6,824 bases of DNA from Anaerolineales bacterium (GTDB lineage: Bacteria > Chloroflexota > Anaerolineae > Anaerolineales > UBA4823). Positions 1-5,355 of the stretch are shown here, one piece after another. The stretch covers positions 1 through 6,824 of the forward strand of contig JAQUAE010000096.1 in NCBI GenBank assembly GCA_028687395.1, written 5' to 3'. Position 1 is the first letter of the stretch. Every line of letters begins with the position of its first letter. The notes under the pieces were generated by a model. It did not search any database, had not been told where the DNA came from, and saw only the letters and a list, made by a program, of their open reading frames with translations. Made by a program: the position numbers and the translations under genes.

Positions 1-199
1 GGTTGGAGGTGTGTTCACCCAGGTGATCCAGCGTCGCGTTGATCCCCTTTTCGTTCAACTTTTTAACCACCTGAATCGCATCCTCCAACTTCTCGCCAGA
101 GATAAAGCGGGAGGCAGCGCGCCAGGCAAAATCCCACTCCGTGACCATCCGCCGCGCCCACGCGGCTTTAGAAAGGTAAATGAAAAAGGCTCGAAACAT
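1..199 (-). CDS. Proline dehydrogenase, N-terminal fragment (runs off left edge)
   Basis: Translating the minus strand from the ATG at 199-197 gives 66 codons that stay open to the window edge. The protein resembles the N-terminus of monofunctional bacterial proline dehydrogenases, FAD enzymes that oxidise L-proline to pyrroline-5-carboxylate and pass electrons to the respiratory chain. Visible hallmarks are a basic, aromatic N-terminal helix (MFRAFFIYLSKAAWARR), the R-F-I-S-G-E segment at residues 31-36, and T-L-D-H-L-G-E at residues 56-62, which matches the first strand of the PRODH barrel. The start is supported by GAGG (complement of 207-210) seven bases before the ATG. The family is usually about 300 residues, so most of the gene, including the FAD and substrate residues, lies outside. 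It is divergent from rpoN across 289 bp. The identification is by recognition of the motifs and would be settled by the missing C-terminus. Confidence 0.82.
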   Translation of the reverse strand, partial: MFRAFFIYLSKAAWARRMVTEWDFAWRAASRFISGEKLEDAIQVVKKLNEKGINATLDHLGEHTSN

Positions 200-270
200 A
201 TTTTTTCCTCAGCGTCTTGGTGGAGAAATCATCGCTCGGGAGGCTGCTCCCAATTGAGTCATCCGTTGCC

Positions 271-283
271 AACGACAGTCGTT
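271..283. repeat. Inverted repeat AACGAC-A-GTCGTT in the divergent intergenic region
   Basis: This is a perfect 6-bp inverted repeat around a single central base, the shape of a site for a dimeric HTH regulator. It lies about 190 bp upstream of the predicted σ54 start before rpoN, a normal distance for a σ54 enhancer. It would also fall in the predicted leader of the proline dehydrogenase gene. One such palindrome in 289 bp is not far from chance expectation, so a function is speculative. Confidence 0.25.
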
Positions 284-376
284 CGTCTGCGCCCCCGCGC
301 CCCCGGCATCCGGATTGATGGCCAGCCCTCGTGCTGTTGGGCGAACGCCGCCGCAACCAGGTCTCGGCATGCGTGT

Positions 377-385
377 ATTTTAACA
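377..385 (-). promoter_or_regulatory. Candidate extended -10 promoter for the proline dehydrogenase gene
   Basis: On the minus strand the bases read TGTTAAAAT, which is a TGn extended -10 followed by TAAAAT (complement of 377-382). It is the most AT-rich stretch upstream of the proline dehydrogenase start. No convincing -35 hexamer lies 16-18 bp upstream, but extended -10 promoters can work without one. Transcription would start near 370 and leave a leader of about 170 nt. The call is weak. Confidence 0.3.
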
Positions 386-435
386 CAAATTGCCCTTCGC
401 TCGCCGTCCGTTAGCCTTCCAGCGCCTGATTTCCC

Positions 436-464
436 CTGGCATATATCTTGCAACAGATTATAAT
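436..464 (+). promoter_or_regulatory. σ70-type promoter upstream of rpoN, interlocked with the σ54 site
   Basis: CTGGCA (436-441, four of six matches to TTGACA) is followed after 17 bp by a perfect TATAAT (459-464). The predicted start is near 470-472, about 18 nt before the rpoN ATG. The -35 hexamer shares five bases with the -24 element of the σ54 promoter, so the two holoenzymes could not occupy the site together. This would give a basal supply of σ54 that feeds the σ54-dependent promoter. Confidence 0.55.
437..452 (+). promoter_or_regulatory. σ54-type (-24/-12) promoter upstream of rpoN
   Basis: The bases TGGCATATATCTTGCA match the σ54 consensus TGGCAC-R-N4-TTGCW at every specified position except one (T for C after TGGCA). 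The invariant GG (438-439) and GC (450-451) are exactly 10 bp apart. The predicted start is near 462-464, leaving about 25 nt of leader before the rpoN ATG at 489. The match is seen directly; its use as a promoter is inferred. It implies that σ54 transcribes its own gene when an activator ATPase is active, and one is encoded downstream in this window. Confidence 0.68.
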
Positions 465-477
465 AGAAAGACAGAAC

Positions 478-482
478 AGGTG
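478..482 (+). promoter_or_regulatory. Ribosome binding site of rpoN
   Basis: AGGTG lies six bases before the ATG at 489. It decides the start. The reading frame is open further upstream, with an ATG at 390, but the promoter elements at 436-464 lie inside that extension, and the protein resembles σ54 region I only from 489 onward. Confidence 0.5.
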
Positions 483-488
483 CTTACT

Positions 489-1910
489 ATGCTGCTGCAA
501 ACACAACTCCCCCTTCTGCGGCCTCAGACCACTGCCCACCTGGCGCAAACCATGACCTTGCTGGGGCTGACCGCTACCGAGCTTTACCAGAAGATCGAAG
601 CAGAACTGGCCACCAACCCGGCGTTGGAATTGCTCGAGGAGCGCTATTGCCCAAATTGCCGCCGCAAGCTGGTCGCCTCTGGCCCCTGCCCGGTTTGCAG
701 CCAGCCGCGCACGCTCGACAACTCTGACCCGATCGTCTTCATCTCGGCGCGCGAGTACTTCCAGTTTTCCGGGATGACTTCCGCCGAGGAAGAAAAAAGC
801 GACGACGACTTCATTGCGGATTGTGAGGATTTGCCGACCTACGTGTTGCGTCAGATCGCACCGGAGCTCGATCCCCAGGATTACAGGCTCACCGTGCACA
901 TCCTGGCCAACCTGGACGAGGACGGCTTGTTGAGCCTCTCCAACCTCGAGATCGCGCACTACCACCACGTCCCGATAACGCGGGTGGAGAACATCCTGCG
1001 CATCATCCAGCGCGCCGACCCGGTCGGCGTGGGCGCCCACTCGCCACAAGAAGCGTTGCTCGTGCAACTGGAGGCGCTTGGCGAGACGCAAGCAGTGCCC
1101 CCACTGGCCAGCAAGCTGATTACCGAAGGCCTGGAGCTCCTCGGACGGCGGCAGTACAGTGAACTCGCCGGCCTGCTGGGGGTTTCCAGCCATAAAGTGC
1201 GCGAAATCGCCCAATTTATCACCCAGAACCTCAACCCATTCCCCGGCCGGGCGCACTGGGGCGATATCCACCAGTCCACAGCAGCCGAACCGAAGGCCTA
1301 TTACAACCCGGACGTGCTGATCAAGCGCCTCTCCGAGAAGGAGGAAGAGAGTCCCCTGGTCGTCGAGGTGATCTCGCCCCTGGCGGGCAGGCTCAGGGTG
1401 AACCCCGAATACCGTCAGGCGCTGCAGGAAGCCCCAGAGGATAAAGTCGCTGAGTGGATGGAGCATTACGAAAGGGCGTCCTTGCTGGTGAAATGCCTGC
1501 AACAACGCAACCACACCATCATGCGCTTGATGGCTCGCATCGCCCAGTTACAGCGCATGTTCATTCTGAAGGGCGATGACCACCTGGAACCGGTGACGCG
1601 CGCCCAAATCGCCCAGGAACTGGGCGTGCACGAGTCCACCATTTCGCGCGCGGTGGCCAATAAGACGGTACAATTACCCAACGGCAGGATCATCCCCCTG
1701 AAGAAGTTCTTCGACCGCAGCCTGCACATCCGCACGGAGATGTTGAAGATTATCGAGGTGGAAACCAAGCCGCTCACCGACACCCAGATTGCGCACTTGC
1801 TCAGCGAGCGCGGTTATCCCATTGCCCGCCGAACCGTGGCCAAGTACCGCTCCATCGAAGGAATCCTACCCGCTCACTTGCGTTCAAGCAACCGTCTGGC
1901 TGTTGCGTGA
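489..1910 (+). CDS. rpoN: RNA polymerase sigma-54 factor (RpoN) with a zinc-ribbon-like insert
   Basis: The gene encodes 473 residues, a typical σ54 length. σ54 directs RNA polymerase to -24/-12 promoters, where the closed complex opens only after an AAA+ activator hydrolyses ATP. Region I (residues 1-50) has the Leu/Gln-rich pattern, with T-L-L-G-L-T-A-T-E-L and N-P-A-L-E. Residues 54-70 form a CPNC...CPVC motif (C-x2-C-x9-C-x2-C) that looks like a zinc ribbon, and an acidic stretch follows at 99-113. The core-binding region spans about 115-250 and includes N-L-D-E-D-G-L-L (141-148) and D-P-V-G-V-G-A (177-183). The DNA-binding part has an HTH around T-R-A-Q-I-A-Q-E-L-G-V-H-E-S-T-I-S-R-A-V-A (370-390) and a complete RpoN box, ARRTVAKYR (446-454), which reads the -24 element. 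A histidine kinase gene follows after 34 bp with no visible terminator, which points to an operon. The family call is very secure. Confidence 0.97.
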   Translation: MLLQTQLPLLRPQTTAHLAQTMTLLGLTATELYQKIEAELATNPALELLEERYCPNCRRKLVASGPCPVCSQPRTLDNSDPIVFISAREYFQFSGMTSAEEEKSDDDFIADCEDLPTYVLRQIAPELDPQDYRLTVHILANLDEDGLLSLSNLEIAHYHHVPITRVENILRIIQRADPVGVGAHSPQEALLVQLEALGETQAVPPLASKLITEGLELLGRRQYSELAGLLGVSSHKVREIAQFITQNLNPFPGRAHWGDIHQSTAAEPKAYYNPDVLIKRLSEKEEESPLVVEVISPLAGRLRVNPEYRQALQEAPEDKVAEWMEHYERASLLVKCLQQRNHTIMRLMARIAQLQRMFILKGDDHLEPVTRAQIAQELGVHESTISRAVANKTVQLPNGRIIPLKKFFDRSLHIRTEMLKIIEVETKPLTDTQIAHLLSERGYPIARRTVAKYRSIEGILPAHLRSSNRLAVA

Positions 1911-1944
1911 CCAATCAACCCAGGATGAACCACGTGAGAGAGGA

Positions 1945-3909
1945 ATGAGGCTGGTCTCATATCTTGGTAAGCTCTTCTTCCGCGGCGTTTCTCCCGGAGC
2001 AGACGAGATCGAGGACCTGCTCAACCTATCCCCCTGCGCCGCGCTGCTTGTCGACATCGCCCAGCGCAGAGTGATCGCAGCCAACCTCAAAGCCTCAGGA
2101 CTGAGCGCCTATACGCAGGCCGAACTGCTTCAGATGACGCTCGAACGTCTCATCCACCAACCCGACCAGGATGACCTCAGCAAGGCCTCGCAAGGGCTTC
2201 CCGCCTCCCAAACCGTCGAACTGATCAAAAGAAACCGCTCATTGCTGCAGGTGCAGGCTACCTTCACTCCCCTGCCCTCCAGGCGAAAATGGGGCCTGCT
2301 CGAATTGGAACCGCTGGCCACGGTGTACCAGCGCGAACGCCAGCGCTCCTGGGTGCCGCAATTGTGGGAGGTGTTGCGCGAGTATCACGCCACCATGCAG
2401 GCCGACGATCCGGAAGCCGCGCTCCAATCCATCCTTAACATCGCCCACACCCTGACCGGCGCCGACAACCTGTGCGTCTACCAGGCGCAAAGCCGGCCGC
2501 CTGGTCTCCAGCGTTACGCCAGTTCCGGCAAGATTGACGAGCTGCCCGAGCGGCTTCCCGCTGAGGAACTGGGCCACCTGAAAACGCCGTATATCTGGCT
2601 GCCCGGTAAACGGGTGACCTCCAGCCTGCACAAGATCGCACTCACCAACAAGCTCGCCTACCTGGCCACTCACCCGTTGGGAGAAGCCCACGCCCTCATT
2701 GGTGTGCTGGTCATCTGCAGCGACAAGGTCCTCCCCGACGAGCTAGGGCCGGAGAACCTCGCCCTGCTGGCGAACACCATCCACGCTACCTTACAGCAAA
2801 AAGTGCGTAGCAAGTCGCTGCTTGAAGAATTGCAAGCGCAAACCGTCCAGAGCCAGGTAGCTCAGGCAATTCTCGATTCCACCCAGGATGGGGTCATCCT
2901 GGTCTCGCCCTCCCTGACCATCCAGCGGTTGAACACTGCCGCGGAGGGCATCCTGGGTTACACCTCGGCTCAGGTGTGTGGCCAGCCGGTTACGAAAGTC
3001 CTGATCGGAAACGACGCTCTGATGTCCTACATTTCAATGGCGCGGGATGGCATCCCCACCCAGCGCATGCAAAACTACCGGCTGTTTCGTCGTTCTGGGG
3101 CCTCCTTCCCTGCGGAAATCAGCTTTATCCCACTTCAGGCGAATGGAGACAACCAGGGCGTGGCAATCATCCTGTGCGACCTCTCGGATAAGGAAAGCCT
3201 GGAGGTGCACAACCAGGAGTTGGAGAAACGCGCTTATCTTGGTGATATCGTTGCCATGTTCGCCCACGACATACGCAACCCGATCAACAACATCAGCAGC
3301 CGCTTACAGTTGATCGCCTCCAGCATGGCCGAGGAGGACGCCAACCGCGACGAAATCATCAGCCTGGAAGGCGAATTCGATCAGTTGGGCAAGACCATGA
3401 ACACCATCGTCGCCAACGCCCAGGTGGTGCAATACAGCATGGAGCCTCTCGACCTGACCGCCTTGATCAAACGACAGGTCGATCGTATGCAATTCAAGGT
3501 CCGCCAGGACGACATTCAAATCAACCTGCAGGTCGAGCCTCCCATCCCCCTGATCATGGGCGATAGCCGGGCGCTGGAGCGCGTTTTCAGCAACCTGATC
3601 GATAACGCCTTGAACGCCATGAAGGGTGAAGGAGGCACCCTGGTGGTGAAGCTCCACCAGGTTCAGGAGCAGAACGAGCGCTTCTTCGTCGAGGTGAGCG
3701 TGGCGGATAGTGGTCCTGGCATCCCCAAAGACATCCAAGCCAAGATCTTCCAGCCCTTCTTTACCACCTCCAAATCCGGAAGCGGCCTGGGACTGGCCAT
3801 CACCCAACGCTTCGTCGAAGACCACAAGGGAAGCATCTCGGTTAAGAGTTTCCCCGGCGGGACTATTTTCTTCGTGCGCTTCCCTATAATCGACAACCTG
3901 GCTCGCTGA
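1945..3909 (+). CDS. Cytosolic PAS-GAF-PAS sensor histidine kinase (NtrB-like)
   Basis: The gene encodes 654 residues. A PAS-like domain (about 21-125) and a GAF-like domain (about 140-287) are followed by a short helical linker (about 288-308). A second PAS domain (about 303-412) leads through another helix to the HisKA dimerisation helix, whose H-box FAHDIRNPINNI places the phosphorylated histidine at 441. The ATPase domain has an N-box N-L-I-D-N-A-L-N-A-M (550-559), G1 D-S-G-P-G-I-P (588-594), F-box F-Q-P-F-F-T-T (602-608) and G2 G-S-G-L-G-L-A (612-618). All catalytic motifs are intact. No membrane segment or signal peptide is visible, so it should sense a cytosolic cue. The ligand is unknown. 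The start at 1945 follows a purine-rich GAGAGAGG. The frame stays open upstream, but that extension overlaps the rpoN 3' end and has no domain similarity. Its position between rpoN and a σ54 activator gene makes that regulator its likely partner. Confidence 0.93.
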   Translation: MRLVSYLGKLFFRGVSPGADEIEDLLNLSPCAALLVDIAQRRVIAANLKASGLSAYTQAELLQMTLERLIHQPDQDDLSKASQGLPASQTVELIKRNRSLLQVQATFTPLPSRRKWGLLELEPLATVYQRERQRSWVPQLWEVLREYHATMQADDPEAALQSILNIAHTLTGADNLCVYQAQSRPPGLQRYASSGKIDELPERLPAEELGHLKTPYIWLPGKRVTSSLHKIALTNKLAYLATHPLGEAHALIGVLVICSDKVLPDELGPENLALLANTIHATLQQKVRSKSLLEELQAQTVQSQVAQAILDSTQDGVILVSPSLTIQRLNTAAEGILGYTSAQVCGQPVTKVLIGNDALMSYISMARDGIPTQRMQNYRLFRRSGASFPAEISFIPLQANGDNQGVAIILCDLSDKESLEVHNQELEKRAYLGDIVAMFAHDIRNPINNISSRLQLIASSMAEEDANRDEIISLEGEFDQLGKTMNTIVANAQVVQYSMEPLDLTALIKRQVDRMQFKVRQDDIQINLQVEPPIPLIMGDSRALERVFSNLIDNALNAMKGEGGTLVVKLHQVQEQNERFFVEVSVADSGPGIPKDIQAKIFQPFFTTSKSGSGLGLAITQRFVEDHKGSISVKSFPGGTIFFVRFPIIDNLAR

Positions 3910-4130
3910 ACCCCTCTTGAGTGAATTGGTTTGCGTTCTCTGTGAAGCGCGCCGATACGGCATTACCGCTGGCGCAGGCCTCCGGCAATAAATCGCCTCA
4001 CTAGGGTAAACCCATTTCTAATCCCCACAGGGAAAGAACCGGGTACAATACAGCACAACCCAGCCATCCATGGGGTCAAGCCGAAAGTCACTCCAACCAG
4101 CATCGTCGAAGATAACCCAGCGAGGTCACT
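3910..4130 (+). other. Intergenic gap between the kinase and response regulator genes
   Basis: These 221 bp hold no recognisable gene or RNA. TACAAT at 4044-4049 could be a -10 box, but no -35 box stands at a proper distance. The same place contains GG-N10-GC (4041-4054) with a poor σ54 flank. GAGGT at 4122-4126 is the ribosome binding site of the next gene, four bases before its ATG. The gap is long for a tight operon, so the regulator may have its own promoter, but none can be called with confidence. Confidence 0.4.
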
Positions 4131-5306
4131 ATGAGCTTTTCTGTATTGATTGTCGAGGATGACGCCAGCTTTCGCCACACCCTGCACACCTACCTGGAGA
4201 AGAAAGAGTACGAAGTGTTCGAGGCGGACACCCTGGAAAAAGCTCGGGAGCACATCAAAAAGGGCGAAGCGGATATCATCCTGTTGGATGAAGGGCTACC
4301 GGATGGCAGCGGCATGCTCCTGCTGGAGGAGACCATGCGCATGCCGTTCCACCCGCCGGTGATCATCATTACCGGCCATGCGGATGTCGAGCTAGCCGTC
4401 TCAGCGATGAAGATCGGCGCCTTGGACTTCCTGCTCAAGCCACTAAAGAAATTCGACAGCCTGGAACAAACCCTGACCAAGGCGACTGATATGGTCTCCA
4501 TGCAACGTGAGCTGGCTCATGTACACAAATCCCAGTTCGATGATCTGGATTTCGTCATCGGACACTCGCCGATCATGCAGGAGCTCTACCAAAATGCTCA
4601 GCGGGCAGCGCAAGCGTGTGTATCGGTGTTGATCACCGGAGAAACCGGAACGGGTAAAGATGTGCTGGCTAAAGCCATTCATAAAATGGGGCCGCGGGCG
4701 GGAAAGATGATGGTCGATATCAACTGTCCGGCTATTCAGGACACGGTGATCGAATCCGAGCTGTTCGGTTACGAACCGGGCGCGTTTACCTCCGCCGTGG
4801 AGCGCAAGCACGGCTTGATCGAGCTGGCGGATGGAGGCATCCTGCTGTTGGATGAAATCGCCTCGATGAAAATCGAGTCCCAGGTCAAGCTGCTGCGCGT
4901 CCTGCAGGAACGCACCTTATGGCGGGTAGGTGGAAAGGTGCCCATTAAGGTGGACGTGCAGGTGATCGCCATCTCCAACCGCAATTTGAGAGCCTTGATC
5001 GAAGCTGGCCAGTTCCGCGATGATCTGTATTACCGCTTGAAGGTGGTCGACCTGGAAGTGCCCCCCCTGCGCAAGCACAAGGAGGACATCCCCGAATTGA
5101 TCGGCCGCTTCGTCGATCGCTACAGCCGGCATGCTGGGCTCAACATCACCGGTGTCACCCCGCGCGCCATGGAAGCCCTGATGGCTTACGATTGGCCAGG
5201 GAATATACGTGAGCTCGAGTTCAGCATCTCGCGCGCGGTGACCTTCTGCGACGATGAGCTGATCGACCTGCCCCATTTGCCCAAGGACGTCATCGACCAT
5301 TCCTGA
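4131..5306 (+). CDS. NtrC-family response regulator, receiver plus AAA+ domain, no HTH
   Basis: The gene encodes 391 residues, against roughly 460-470 for NtrC or AtoC. The receiver (1-118) has the acidic pair D10/D11, phospho-acceptor D53 in L-L-D-E-G-L-P-D, T81 and K103. The σ54-interacting AAA+ domain (about 140-375) has Walker A G-E-T-G-T-G-K-D (170-177), Walker B I-L-L-L-D-E (237-242), arginine-finger region F-R-D-D-L-Y-Y-R-L (295-303) and sensor II W-P-G-N-I-R-E-L-E (355-363). The σ54-contacting loop reads G-A-F-T-S-A (217-222), with serine for the usual second glycine. The protein ends 28 residues after sensor II, where a Fis-type HTH would normally begin. Only 45 bp separate its stop from the convergent gene, so the domain is absent and not frameshifted. 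Its role is inferred as a phosphorylation-controlled ATPase that opens σ54 promoters, activated by the upstream kinase and acting from solution, as described for HTH-less FlgR of Helicobacter pylori. Confidence 0.95.
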   Translation: MSFSVLIVEDDASFRHTLHTYLEKKEYEVFEADTLEKAREHIKKGEADIILLDEGLPDGSGMLLLEETMRMPFHPPVIIITGHADVELAVSAMKIGALDFLLKPLKKFDSLEQTLTKATDMVSMQRELAHVHKSQFDDLDFVIGHSPIMQELYQNAQRAAQACVSVLITGETGTGKDVLAKAIHKMGPRAGKMMVDINCPAIQDTVIESELFGYEPGAFTSAVERKHGLIELADGGILLLDEIASMKIESQVKLLRVLQERTLWRVGGKVPIKVDVQVIAISNRNLRALIEAGQFRDDLYYRLKVVDLEVPPLRKHKEDIPELIGRFVDRYSRHAGLNITGVTPRAMEALMAYDWPGNIRELEFSISRAVTFCDDELIDLPHLPKDVIDHS

Positions 5307-5331
5307 CCAGAATAGCACCGCCAGGACGAGC

Positions 5332-5355
5332 CGCCCTGTTCGTGAGGGCGTTTAT
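5332..5355 (+). terminator. Small hairpin in the convergent junction, possible terminator
   Basis: CGCCCT (5332-5337) and AGGGCG (5345-5350) form a perfect 6-bp GC-rich stem with a 7-nt loop, followed by TTTAT. It sits 25 bp after the response regulator stop and just past the stop codon of the converging gene. The T-run is short, so termination may be weak. On the minus strand no T-run follows the stem. Confidence 0.4.

Noticed and set aside
221..235. TGG-N10-GC resembling a second σ54 promoter
   Set aside because: Only the GG and GC bases fit; the -24 flank (AGAA) and the -12 flank (TC before GC) do not match the consensus.
238..251. GGGAG-GCTG-CTCCC hairpin in the divergent region
   Set aside because: A 5-bp stem with no T-run and no covarying context; too small to call a terminator, riboswitch or operator.
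11..463. Plus-strand open frame of 150 codons at the left end
   Set aside because: It runs antisense to the proline dehydrogenase fragment and over the promoter region, has a low-complexity Arg/Pro/Ser composition, and shows no recognisable domain.
390..488. Upstream in-frame ATG giving rpoN 33 more residues
   Set aside because: The extension spans both promoter elements and does not resemble σ54 region I; the ATG at 489 has a ribosome binding site and begins where the family similarity begins.
411..1514. Minus-strand open frame of 367 codons
   Set aside because: It lies wholly opposite rpoN, whose protein is unmistakable. The translation has no domain and reflects GC-rich codon bias.
1789..1944. 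Earlier start for the histidine kinase overlapping rpoN by 122 bp
   Set aside because: The extra 52 residues are the rpoN 3' end read in another frame and match no domain; the ATG at 1945 follows a purine-rich site.
3304..3963. Minus-strand open frame of 219 codons
   Set aside because: It is antisense to the kinase catalytic domain, which has every expected motif on the plus strand.
4040..4055. GG-N10-GC before the response regulator gene
   Set aside because: The spacing is right, but neither the -24 flank nor the TT before GC is present; this is expected often by chance.
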